Counted from the stretch's first letter, positions 1 through 6,938 are shown. The stretch is 10,733 nt of DNA from Candidatus Rokubacteria bacterium RIFCSPLOWO2_02_FULL_72_37 (GCA_001790315.1 MGCE01000131.1:1-10733), one strand, 5' to 3'. Numbers and translations: made by a program. The notes: generated from the sequence alone by a model not told the origin.

Positions 1-798
1 CCTGGTCTCCGCGAGCATCGGCACCGGCACCCTCACGGCCTCGGCGAGCGCCAGCGCGAGCGCCGCGTCCTTGCGCATCAGCTCCAGCATGAAGGTGGGG
101 GTGAAGTCGCCGTCGAAGATCCGCTTGGCGCGGCGCTCGAAGTACGTCCCGTAGGCCATCCCGCCGCCCTGGCGCACGACCTCGTAGAACGTCTCGCGGT
201 CGACGCCCGACTGGACGCACACCGCGAGCGCTTCGGCGACGGCGACCGACGTGACGGCGGCGAGGCCGTTGTGGATCAGCTTGACCCGGTTCGCCATCCC
301 CGCGGCGCCGACGTACATGTGGCGCTTGCCCATGATCTCGAGGTACGGCGCGACGGCCTCGAGCTTCGCCCGGTCGCCGCCCACGATGAAGAAGATCTCG
401 CCGGACACCGCCTGGGGCTCGGAGCCGAGCATCGGCGTGTCCATGTGGGTCACACCGCGCGCCGCGAGCGCCGCGCTGAGCTCCGTCGTCACCTCGGGGC
501 CCACGGTCGAGCAGTCGCAGGTGACGAGGCCGGCCCGCGCGGCGGCGGCGATGCCGCCCGGGCCGAGGTAGACCGCCCGGACGATGTCGTTGTTCGGCAG
601 GCACGTGAACAGGACCTCGGCCCGCGCCGCGGCCTCGCCCGCGGACCCGACCACGAGGGCGCCCGGGAGCTTCGCCGCCGCGGCGCACGCGGCGGGGCTC
701 GCGTCGTGGCACACGAGCCCGACGCCGGCCCGTGCGAGGTTCACCGCCATCGGCAGTCCCATGGTCCCGAGCCCGACGAATCCCACCGGTGCGCTCAT
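1..798 (-). CDS. NAD(P)-dependent oxidoreductase, 3-hydroxyisobutyrate dehydrogenase family (C-terminus outside window)
   Basis: This is a beta-hydroxyacid dehydrogenase, a cytosolic enzyme family that reversibly oxidises short 3-hydroxy acids or reduces semialdehydes and glyoxylate. The first 266 codons are visible and the reading frame is open to the window edge. The N-terminal Rossmann loop is GLGTMGLPMA (residues 9-18). The substrate-binding segment is DCSTVGPE (95-102), and the catalytic lysine is K173 in NRVKLIHNG. The segment at 120-133 reads DTPMLGSEPQAVSG instead of the usual DAPVSGG, which is closer to the glyoxylate/succinic-semialdehyde reductase branch. The ATG at 798 follows a GA-rich purine stretch, and the gap to the upstream kinase-like gene is 29 bp, so it is probably last or late in the same operon. 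Family is certain from motifs; the substrate is unknown. Confidence 0.88.
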   Translation of the reverse strand, partial: MSAPVGFVGLGTMGLPMAVNLARAGVGLVCHDASPAACAAAAKLPGALVVGSAGEAAARAEVLFTCLPNNDIVRAVYLGPGGIAAAARAGLVTCDCSTVGPEVTTELSAALAARGVTHMDTPMLGSEPQAVSGEIFFIVGGDRAKLEAVAPYLEIMGKRHMYVGAAGMANRVKLIHNGLAAVTSVAVAEALAVCVQSGVDRETFYEVVRQGGGMAYGTYFERRAKRIFDGDFTPTFMLELMRKDAALALALAEAVRVPVPMLAETR

Positions 799-827
799 CG
801 CTCCCGTCTCCCCTCGTCCGGGCCGCC

Positions 828-1535
828 TCAGACGAGCGGCCACGGGTATCGATGCCCTTCGCTCTCTTCCGGGAACTCGCCGTCGTCCACGACCGCGCGC
901 GCCCGCGCGCGCAGCGCCGCCCGCTCGGGCGGCGCCAGCAACGCCGCGAGCGGCGGCGGCAGCCCGCGCGCCAGGAGCCGCCGCACGTCGTCCAGGAGCG
1001 GCGCCGGGATCGGCGCGCCGCCGAATTCCCAGATCACCGTGCGGAGCTTCGGCTCGACGTGGAAGCAGAGGCCGTTGTCGATCGCCCAGATCCGCCCGTC
1101 GCGGCCGAGCAGGCAGTGGCCGCTCTTGCGGTCGGCGTTGTTCGCGACGAGGTCGAACGCGCAGATCCGCTGGAGGCTCGCGTGGCGCGCCCGGTCCTCG
1201 AGGAGCGTGAAGTAGTGCTGCTCGAAGTCCGCATCCACGAAGAGCTGGAGCGCGCCCTCGCCGTGAGGACCGTCACGGGCGACGGTCGGCGGCACGAGCC
1301 CCCAGCCGAGCGCCTCGGACAGGAGGTAGGCGGCGAGCTCGCGCTTCCACAGGCCCGGCGCGAAATCCCAGAGGGGCCGCTCGCCGCGGGCCGGCTTGTA
1401 GACCGCGGGCGCCGTCACGCCGTCGAGCGCGACCTGGACGAGCAGGGTCACGTTGGTGCTCCACGGCATCCGTCCCTTCACCGTGATCGCGCCGCGCGTG
1501 AGGAACTCGAGCGCCTCAGCGGACGACGTGACCAT
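828..1535 (-). CDS. SCO1664-family protein, phosphatidylinositol 3/4-kinase-like
   Basis: A 235-residue protein of the SCO1664 family (TIGR03843 as I recall it), known mainly from Actinobacteria and Chloroflexi and distantly related to PI3/PI4 kinases. The kinase-like pattern looks complete. A candidate ATP-binding lysine is K47 in AVYKPARGE, with a helix glutamate at E66. A catalytic-loop block FDLVANNADRK (127-137) carries D128, N132 and D135, and a metal-binding aspartate D153 sits in AIDNGLCFH. The last two blocks resemble the RNTDR and IDNGLAF motifs of type II PI 4-kinases. The substrate is unknown and need not be a lipid. The ATG at 1535 overlaps the end of the DUF3090 gene by 20 bp, so the two are probably translationally coupled. 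It forms a trio with DUF3090 and the histidine phosphatase. Confidence 0.87.
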   Translation of the reverse strand: MVTSSAEALEFLTRGAITVKGRMPWSTNVTLLVQVALDGVTAPAVYKPARGERPLWDFAPGLWKRELAAYLLSEALGWGLVPPTVARDGPHGEGALQLFVDADFEQHYFTLLEDRARHASLQRICAFDLVANNADRKSGHCLLGRDGRIWAIDNGLCFHVEPKLRTVIWEFGGAPIPAPLLDDVRRLLARGLPPPLAALLAPPERAALRARARAVVDDGEFPEESEGHRYPWPLV

Positions 1536-2016
1536 TGCCCTGCGGGCACGCGTGGCCGCCCGGATTCACGGGCTGCCGGCACATGGGGCAGATCGGCCGG
1601 CCCGCCCGCACCAGCTCCCGGGCGCGCTCGACGAATGCCGCCGCCTGCGGGCGCGTGATCCGGAAGCGGGCCGTCGCGGGCGCCGCTTCCTCCTCCGGCT
1701 CGACCGACTCCCGCGCCTCGACCACGATGCGGTCGGCGGCCTCGTCCCAGCCCACGCCGAGCGCGCCCACGTCCCACGCCGCGTCCACCGGCTCGAGCAG
1801 CGCGGGGTCGCGCGGCACGGCGCCGGTGACGGGCGGCAGCTTGCCGAGCAGCTCCACGAAGTGCTCGCCGAGCGCGCGCACGTGCTCCTTCTCGCACTTG
1901 AGCGTGACGAGCCGGTGCGCTTCGCGCGCCTGCAGGTAGAAGACGCGCGCGCCGGGCGGCCCCACCGCACCGGCGGTGAAGTGGTCCGGGGCGGCGAGCT
2001 CGAACGAGCGACTCAT
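1516..2016 (-). CDS. DUF3090 family protein (middle gene of the actinobacterial trio)
   Basis: A 166-residue protein that I recognise as the DUF3090/TIGR03847 family, of unknown function. It begins with the typical segment MSRSFELAAPDHFTAGAVG. A beta-rich N-terminal half is followed by an acidic linker (about 103-112) and a helix. It ends in a compact knuckle with CPMC (143-146), then H155 and C157 in GGHACPQGNG, which could bind one metal ion, probably zinc. The ATG at 2016 overlaps the TGA of the phosphatase in an ATGA arrangement, which fixes the start although the frame is open further upstream. The 3' end overlaps the kinase-like gene by 20 bp. The tight coupling suggests the three proteins act together or are needed in matched amounts. 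No catalytic motif was seen. Confidence 0.86.
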   Translation of the reverse strand: MSRSFELAAPDHFTAGAVGPPGARVFYLQAREAHRLVTLKCEKEHVRALGEHFVELLGKLPPVTGAVPRDPALLEPVDAAWDVGALGVGWDEAADRIVVEARESVEPEEEAAPATARFRITRPQAAAFVERARELVRAGRPICPMCRQPVNPGGHACPQGNGHVVR

Positions 2017-2636
2017 CGGGGCACGAGCGCGGCGAGGTCGCCGTCCAGCGAGTTCACGGTGAGCACCACGGGGCCCTCGGCGCGGTAGGCGATCGCGGTC
2101 ACCGAGGCGGGCGCGATCGCGACGCGCTGGAAGAGGTCGAGGTGGACGCCGAGCGCGTGCGCGACGGCGGCCTTGATCGGGTCGGCGTGAAACACCGCGA
2201 TGACGGTCCGGCCGCGGTGGCGCTCGACGAGCCGCTGGAGCGTCGCGACCACGCGCGCCTGCATCTCGACGAACGACTCGCCGCCGGGGAAGCGGAAGCC
2301 GCTCGGGTGCCGCTGCACGACCTGCCACTCGGACCGCCGCGTGAGCCGCGCGAGCTTCTGCCCGGTCCACTCGCCGAAGTCGCACTCGAGGAGCCCGCGC
2401 TCGATGCGGAGCGCGAGCCCCAGCGCGCGCGCGACCGGCAGCGCGGTCTCGCGCGCGCGCTCGAGGGGCGAGGCATACACGGCGGCGACCCGCCGGAGCG
2501 CGCCGAGCCGGCGCGCGAGGGCCTCCGCCTGCCGCCGGCCCTCGTCGGAGAGGTGCAGGCCCGGCGCCCGCCCGGGGAGCACGGCACCGGTCGTCTGCGT
2601 CAGGCCGTGACGGCAGAGGAGGACGAGGGTTCCCAT
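2013..2636 (-). CDS. Histidine phosphatase family protein, MSMEG_4193 type
   Basis: A 207-residue histidine phosphatase (phosphoglycerate-mutase-like) fold enzyme. The phosphohistidine is H10 in the CRHGLT motif, with R9 before it. R60 lies in ASPLERARET, an acidic residue in GLLECDFGEWTG (E84), and the second active-site histidine is H150 in VFHADPIKAA, where related proteins usually have SHGD. The block PGGESFVEMQAR (117-128) and the ending match the MSMEG_4193 subgroup (TIGR03848), which travels with DUF3090 and SCO1664-type genes. The M. tuberculosis homologue, as I recall Rv2135c, has phosphatase activity. The natural substrate is unknown. It starts 13 bp after the murB stop with no clear Shine-Dalgarno sequence and ends overlapping the DUF3090 start. 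Confidence 0.9.
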   Translation of the reverse strand: MGTLVLLCRHGLTQTTGAVLPGRAPGLHLSDEGRRQAEALARRLGALRRVAAVYASPLERARETALPVARALGLALRIERGLLECDFGEWTGQKLARLTRRSEWQVVQRHPSGFRFPGGESFVEMQARVVATLQRLVERHRGRTVIAVFHADPIKAAVAHALGVHLDLFQRVAIAPASVTAIAYRAEGPVVLTVNSLDGDLAALVPR

Positions 2637-2649
2637 CGCAGCGGACGCC

Positions 2650-3693
2650 TCAAGCCTCCCAGAGGACGGGCTCCCACGTCAACCGGACGCCGAAGCGGCC
2701 CTCGACGGTCGTGGCGAGGCGGCGCGCGAAGGCGACGACGTCGGCCGCCGCGGCACCCTCGTGGGCGACGATCGCGAGCGCGTGATTCGTGGACAGGCCG
2801 ACCGGCCCGGCCCGCATCCCGCGCGCGAAGCCCGCGCGCTCGATGAGCCACGCGGCCGAGAGCTTGACGCGGCCGTCGGCCTGCGGCCAGCGCGGCACCG
2901 CCGCGTCGCCGGCCGCCGCGCCGACGCGTGCCGCCTCGGCGGCGCTCACGATCGGGTTCGTGAAGAAAGAGCCACAGCTCCGCCGGTTCGGATCGCCCGG
3001 GTCGAGCACCATCGACTTCGCGCGGCGGATCGCGAGCACGCTCGCGCGCACGTCGGGGAGCGTGGGCGCGCCGACGCGGCGCGCCTCGAGGTCGCGCGCG
3101 ACGTCGGCGTAGGCGACCGTGGGCGCGCCGCCCGGCCGCAGCCGGTACGTCACGGCGAGCACGACGAAACGCCCGGGCTCGCCGCTCCGGAACCGGCTGT
3201 CGCGGTAGGCGAACCTGCACGCGGGCGGATCGAGCGAGATCACCGCGCCGTCGCGCGTGTCGAGCGCGCGCACCGCGACGATCGTGTCGCTCACCTCCTG
3301 GCCGTAGGCGCCCACGTTCTGGATCGGCGTCGCCCCGACCAGGCCGGGGATCCCGCTCAAGCACTCGAGCCCGGCCCAGCCGCGCCCGACCGCCATCGCC
3401 ACGAGCGCGTCCCACGGCTCCCCCGCCGCCGCGGTGAGCTCGACCGCCGCGCCGACCTCACGCGCCTCGAGGCCGCGCGTCGCGAGCTTCACCACGAGCC
3501 CGGCGACTCCGGCGTCGGCGACGACCACGTTCGACCCTCCGCCGAGCACGCGCAGCCCGAGGCCGCGCGCCCGCGCCCAGGCGAGCGCCTCGTGCACCGC
3601 GGCCTCGTCCGTCGTCTCGACGAACCAGCGCGCGGGGCCGCCCACGCCGAGCGTCGTGTACGGCCCGAGCCGGACGTCCTCGCGGGGCGTCAC
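2650..3693 (-). CDS. murB: UDP-N-acetylenolpyruvoylglucosamine reductase (MurB)
   Basis: MurB reduces UDP-GlcNAc-enolpyruvate to UDP-MurNAc with NADPH and bound FAD, the second committed step of peptidoglycan synthesis in the cytosol. The 347-residue product has the FAD-binding block YTTLGVGGPARWF (12-24) and GGGSNVV (51-57). The type I signature GIPGLVGATPIQNVGAYGQE spans 114-133. The active-site YRDS is at 163-166, the proton-donor serine is S242 in CGSFFTNP, and the C-terminal glutamate is E341. I chose the GTG at 3693 because it forms a GTGA overlap with the stop of the upstream globin gene and leaves a normal N-terminus (VTPREDVRLGPYTTL). The open frame continues upstream, but that part is the antisense-like arginine-rich shadow of the globin. 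Here it lies apart from other mur genes, between a heme protein and the phosphatase/DUF3090/kinase trio. Confidence 0.95.
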   Translation of the reverse strand: MTPREDVRLGPYTTLGVGGPARWFVETTDEAAVHEALAWARARGLGLRVLGGGSNVVVADAGVAGLVVKLATRGLEAREVGAAVELTAAAGEPWDALVAMAVGRGWAGLECLSGIPGLVGATPIQNVGAYGQEVSDTIVAVRALDTRDGAVISLDPPACRFAYRDSRFRSGEPGRFVVLAVTYRLRPGGAPTVAYADVARDLEARRVGAPTLPDVRASVLAIRRAKSMVLDPGDPNRRSCGSFFTNPIVSAAEAARVGAAAGDAAVPRWPQADGRVKLSAAWLIERAGFARGMRAGPVGLSTNHALAIVAHEGAAAADVVAFARRLATTVEGRFGVRLTWEPVLWEA

Positions 3694-4223
3694 GCGCGCG
3701 ACGACGGCAGGTAGCCGAGCAGCAGGACCGCGAGGTGGACGAGCAGGAGCTTGTTCCAGGCCACGCTCGCCGCCTGCGCGGCCGTGGGGTCGTCGAGCTC
3801 GGCGCCGAACACGCGCGCGAGGGCGGTCTGCGCGAGGCTGATCGCGCCGACCATGAGGTGCGGCGGCACGGCGCCGGGCGCCGTGGCGCGATGGCTGTGC
3901 GAGAGCCCGACGGCCAGCAGATAGTAGGAGGCCTCGGACGTCAGCGCGGCCTCCGCCGTCGTCCGGAGCCACCGCCCGAGGCTGTGCTTGCGCCGCTCGA
4001 GGCGCTCGGCGTCGGGCGCGCCGTCCTCGCCGAGGAAGAAGCTCGCGCTCGCGGGGAACCGGAGGAAGTGGTCGTACAGCGCCGCGGTGAACGCGGCCTC
4101 GCGGGCGAGCACGAGCGGCGCGGTGCGCCGGACCGCGGCGAGATCGGCCTCGCCGAGCTCGACGAACTCCGCCAGCTCCCGGATGAAGCGTGGCAGGTCC
4201 GTCGCCGGCAGCCCGCTCGCCAT
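3690..4223 (-). CDS. Protoglobin-like single-domain heme protein
   Basis: A 177-residue protein resembling the protoglobin/globin-coupled-sensor globin domain, which binds heme and gaseous ligands such as O2, CO or NO. The visible landmarks are LYDHFLRFPASASFF (49-63), a candidate proximal histidine H109 in VGLSHSHRATAPGAVPPHLMVGA, and a last helix beginning WNKLLLVHLAVLLLGY (156-171), which resembles the H helix of these globins. H111 is an alternative ligand. No output domain follows, so it would be a stand-alone globin or a sensor acting through a partner. It is the first gene of the minus-strand operon, and its TGA overlaps the murB GTG. The ATG at 4223 has no Shine-Dalgarno sequence, and a -10-like box sits only 6 bp before it. 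The fold assignment is from motif recognition, and heme binding is inferred. Confidence 0.72.
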   Translation of the reverse strand: MASGLPATDLPRFIRELAEFVELGEADLAAVRRTAPLVLAREAAFTAALYDHFLRFPASASFFLGEDGAPDAERLERRKHSLGRWLRTTAEAALTSEASYYLLAVGLSHSHRATAPGAVPPHLMVGAISLAQTALARVFGAELDDPTAAQAASVAWNKLLLVHLAVLLLGYLPSSRA

Positions 4224-4229
4224 GGAGCG

Positions 4230-4258
4230 AGTGTATGCCCGGCCCCGATTCCGTTAAA
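4230..4258 (-). promoter_or_regulatory. Candidate sigma-70-type promoter for the globin-murB-trio operon
   Basis: On the minus strand TTTAAC (4258-4253) and TACACT (4235-4230) are separated by exactly 17 bp. They match the -35 consensus at 3 of 6 and the -10 consensus at 4 of 6 positions. It is one of the few AT-rich patches in the region. The predicted start would fall at or next to the A of the globin ATG (4223), and no Shine-Dalgarno sequence is visible, so a leaderless transcript is plausible. Confidence 0.33.
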
Positions 4259-4260
4259 GT
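4255..4260 (+). promoter_or_regulatory. Possible -10 element for the sirtuin operon
   Basis: TAAAGT matches the -10 consensus at 4 of 6 positions and ends 11 bp before the sirtuin ATG, implying a leader of only a few bases. No convincing -35 box lies 17 bp upstream. It overlaps the -35 candidate of the divergent globin promoter, so the two directions would compete for polymerase if both are used. Confidence 0.22.
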
Positions 4261-4271
4261 ACGAAGCCGGG

Positions 4272-5018
4272 ATGCTGGACACCGTCAGGCAATGGATCGA
4301 CGCAGCCGAGCGCATCGTGGCCCTCACGGGCGCGGGCATCTCCACCGACTCGGGCATCCCGGACTTCCGCGGCCCGCAGGGCGTGTGGACCCGGAACCCG
4401 GACGCCGAGCGGCTCGCCACGCTCCAGCACTACGTCGCCGACCCCGAAGTGCGCCGGCGCGCGTGGCAGAGCCGCCTCCACTCGCCAACGTGGACGGCCC
4501 AGCCGAATGCGGGCCACCGCGCCCTGGTCACGCTCGAGCGCCGGGGCAAGCTCGAGACGCTGATCACGCAGAACGTGGACGGCCTGCACCAGCGGGCCGG
4601 CTCCTCGCCGGCCCGGGTCGTCGAGATCCACGGCACCATGCACCAGGTGGCCTGCCTCGATTGCGGCGAGCGGACACCGATCGAGGCGGCCCTCGCGCGC
4701 GTGCGCGCGGGCGAGGCGGACCCGCCGTGCCGGAATTGCGGCGGCATCCTGAAGACCGCGACGATCTCGTTCGGCCAGGGCCTCGTCGCCGCCGACCTGC
4801 GCCGCGCGCAGGAGGCCGCCCGCCGCGCGGACCTCATGCTCGCGGTGGGCACCAAGCTCTCGGTCTGGCCGATCGCGGGCGTCGTGCCGACGGCCAGGGA
4901 GGCCGGCGCGCGCGTCGTGATCGTGAACGCGGAGCCGACCGAGATGGACGCGCTGGCGGACGCGGTCCTCCGCGGCCCGATCAGCGAGCTCCTCCCCGGG
5001 ATCGTCGGGGAGGCCTGA
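4272..5018 (+). CDS. Sirtuin family NAD-dependent protein deacylase
   Basis: A 248-residue sirtuin, which removes acyl groups from protein lysines using NAD+, releasing nicotinamide and O-acyl-ADP-ribose. The NAD motif GAGISTDSGIPDFRG spans 20-34, TQNVDGLH spans 99-106 with Q100, N101 and D103, and the catalytic base is H120 in EIHGT. Four zinc cysteines are present: C128, C131, C153 and C156. The late NAD motif is GTKLSV (193-198), followed by IVNAEPT. The segment ISFGQGL replaces the more usual SFGExLP, a form I associate with actinobacterial sirtuins. It has no extra domains. The ATG at 4272 lacks a clear Shine-Dalgarno sequence. The stop overlaps the next ATG in TGATG, so the downstream hydrolase is coupled to it. 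Protein targets are unknown. Confidence 0.94.
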   Translation: MLDTVRQWIDAAERIVALTGAGISTDSGIPDFRGPQGVWTRNPDAERLATLQHYVADPEVRRRAWQSRLHSPTWTAQPNAGHRALVTLERRGKLETLITQNVDGLHQRAGSSPARVVEIHGTMHQVACLDCGERTPIEAALARVRAGEADPPCRNCGGILKTATISFGQGLVAADLRRAQEAARRADLMLAVGTKLSVWPIAGVVPTAREAGARVVIVNAEPTEMDALADAVLRGPISELLPGIVGEA

Positions 5019-6931
5019 TGCCGGTCACGCGCTTCGAGGTGCGCCTGCGGCGCCCGCTGGCGGACGGCCGCGCGTTCGGCGAGCACGGGCCGTGGGAAGA
5101 GCTGAAGGGCGTCCTCCACTGCTCCGTGGACCCCGCGCACCCGGCGAACGCGCGGATCACCGATCTCGCGCTGGCGCCGCGGGACGCGGACGGCCGCGTC
5201 GCCTTCCGCGCCGACGTCTCCCTGCTGCTCCCGGTCGACCGGGCGCGCGGCAACGGCCGCGCGGTGCTCGACGTCGTCAACCGCGGCAACACGGTCACGG
5301 TGCCCAACATGAATCGCGCGACGCGCCCCGTGTTCGCTCCCGGCGGCGACCCCGACCCGCCGATCGACGTGGGCGACGGCTTCCTCATGCGCCGCGGCTA
5401 CGCGGTGCTCTCGTGCGGCTGGCAGGGCGACCTGCCCCCGCTGCCGGGACTCCTCGGGCTCGCCGGGCCGGAGGCGCTCGGCCCGGACGGCGCGCGGCTC
5501 CAGGGCCGCGTCTACACGCAGCTCCAGACGCACACGCCCGCGCCGCGTCTGCTTCTGGCCGACCGCGGTCACGTCCCCAGCCCCGCCGCCGACCCGGCCG
5601 AGCCCGGCGCGTTGCTGCTCGTCCGCGACCAGCCCGACGGTGAGCCCGAGGCGATCGCGCGCGCGCGCTGGCGCTTCACGCCCGACGGCTGCCACGTCGA
5701 GATCGACGGCGGCTTCTCCCCCGGCCGTCTCTACCAGGCCGTCTACACGGCGGTGGGCGCGCCGGTCCGTGGCCTCGGCCTCGCCGCCCTCCGCGACGCG
5801 GCCGAGTGGCTCAAGCACGGGACCCCGGCGAGCGGTCACCCGGCGCCCGGCGCGGTGGGCTGGGTGCTCGCGTACGGCCGCTCGCAGACCGGGCGCCTGC
5901 TCCGGACGCTCGCGTGGGAGGACCTGAACCTCGCCGAGTCCGGCCGCGAGGCGCTCGACGGGATCCTGGCCAACGTCGCCGGCGGGATGCGCGGCGAGTT
6001 CAACCAGCGGTTCGGTCAGAACTCGAAGGACCGCCCGCACATGATGGCGCACCTCTCGCCGTCCGACCCGGACGCGCTCCACGCCCGGCTCGACGCGCGC
6101 GCGAGCCCCCTCAAGGCGATGTACACGAACACGTCGGCCGAATACCACCGGGGTGACGCCTCGCTCGTCCACACGGACCCCGACGGCACGCGGGACGTCG
6201 CCCACGGCCCGAACGCGCGCGTCTACGCCTTCGCGGGCACCGAGCACGGGCTCGGCGTCTGGCCCCCGACGGACACGCAGCCCGCGCCCGCGGACCCGAC
6301 GGGCGCGATCGAGCGCTCGCAGCACCTGCGCGGCGTCCTCGACTACGGGCGGCTGCTCCGCGCGTGCCTCGTCCACCTCGACCGCTGGGTCACCGAGGGC
6401 GTCGAGCCGCCGCCGAGCCGGCACCCGCGGATCGACGACGGGACGGCTGTGCCGCCCGCCGCGCTCCGGGACGCATTCGACCGGATCCCGGGCGCCCGCT
6501 ACCCGCGGCACCACGCGCTCCCGCAGCGGCTCGACTTCGGCGCGCTGCCGCCCAGGGGCGGCGCGCCCTACGGCTCACGCGTCTCGGCGGTCAACGCCGA
6601 CGGCAACGAGGTCGCCGGGATCGTGCTGCCCGAGCTGGCCGTGCCGCTCGCCACGCACACGGGCTGGAACCTGCGCCATCCGGACATCGGCGGCGAGGAC
6701 CAGCTCCTGGTCTTCGCGGGCGCGACGCTGCCGTTCGCCCCGACGCGCGCCGAGCGCGAAGCGGCCGGCGACCCACGGCCCTCCGTCGAGGAGCGCTACG
6801 CCTCGCGGGAGGAGTACCTGGCGCGCGTGCGCCGCGCGGCGGAGACGCTCGTCGGCGAGCGCTGGCTGCTCGAGGAGGACGTGGAGCTCTCGGTCGCGCT
6901 CGCCGCGCGGATGTGGGACGCGGTATGCTAG
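5018..6931 (+). CDS. Alpha/beta hydrolase domain-containing protein (Abhydrolase_10 type)
   Basis: A 637-residue protein that I recognise as the large alpha/beta hydrolase family Abhydrolase_10 (PF20091). Members are common in GC-rich soil bacteria and mostly uncharacterised. The nucleophile elbow is YGRSQTGR with S289. A probable catalytic histidine is H410 in FAGTEHG. Family-typical blocks are GYAVLSCGWQGD (residues 127-138, approximately), NVAGGMRGEFNQRFGQ and, near the C-terminus, THTGWNLRHPDIGG. There is no evident signal peptide, so it is probably cytosolic. An ester or lactone substrate is likely from the fold, but none can be named. GGGGAGG at 5007-5013 inside the sirtuin gene serves as ribosome binding site 4 bp before the ATG. 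The next gene starts 7 bp after the TAG. Confidence 0.86.
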   Translation: MPVTRFEVRLRRPLADGRAFGEHGPWEELKGVLHCSVDPAHPANARITDLALAPRDADGRVAFRADVSLLLPVDRARGNGRAVLDVVNRGNTVTVPNMNRATRPVFAPGGDPDPPIDVGDGFLMRRGYAVLSCGWQGDLPPLPGLLGLAGPEALGPDGARLQGRVYTQLQTHTPAPRLLLADRGHVPSPAADPAEPGALLLVRDQPDGEPEAIARARWRFTPDGCHVEIDGGFSPGRLYQAVYTAVGAPVRGLGLAALRDAAEWLKHGTPASGHPAPGAVGWVLAYGRSQTGRLLRTLAWEDLNLAESGREALDGILANVAGGMRGEFNQRFGQNSKDRPHMMAHLSPSDPDALHARLDARASPLKAMYTNTSAEYHRGDASLVHTDPDGTRDVAHGPNARVYAFAGTEHGLGVWPPTDTQPAPADPTGAIERSQHLRGVLDYGRLLRACLVHLDRWVTEGVEPPPSRHPRIDDGTAVPPAALRDAFDRIPGARYPRHHALPQRLDFGALPPRGGAPYGSRVSAVNADGNEVAGIVLPELAVPLATHTGWNLRHPDIGGEDQLLVFAGATLPFAPTRAEREAAGDPRPSVEERYASREEYLARVRRAAETLVGERWLLEEDVELSVALAARMWDAVC

Positions 6932-6938
6932 GGGCGCC

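Noticed and set aside
895..915. Alternating CG-rich run that looks like a simple repeat or Z-DNA-prone tract
   Set aside because: It lies within codons for Arg and Ala in the kinase-like gene. Similar runs occur throughout the window because of base composition.
271..1215. Plus-strand open frames opposite the oxidoreductase and kinase-like genes
   Set aside because: They show no motifs and shadow-type composition, and both minus-strand genes have convincing conserved residues.
2017..2385. N-terminal extension of the DUF3090 frame
   Set aside because: The extension lies wholly within the phosphatase gene and has no family similarity. The ATG at 2016 begins the conserved DUF3090 start.
3694..3972. 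N-terminal extension of the MurB frame to an upstream ATG
   Set aside because: The extra residues are an arginine-rich shadow of the globin gene. The GTG at 3693 gives a normal MurB N-terminus and a standard GTGA overlap.
4430..6514. 694-codon open frame on the minus strand opposite the sirtuin and alpha/beta hydrolase
   Set aside because: Its translation is arginine-, valine- and alanine-rich with no family motif, as expected for the antisense of a GC-rich gene. The plus strand carries two clear enzymes with catalytic motifs.
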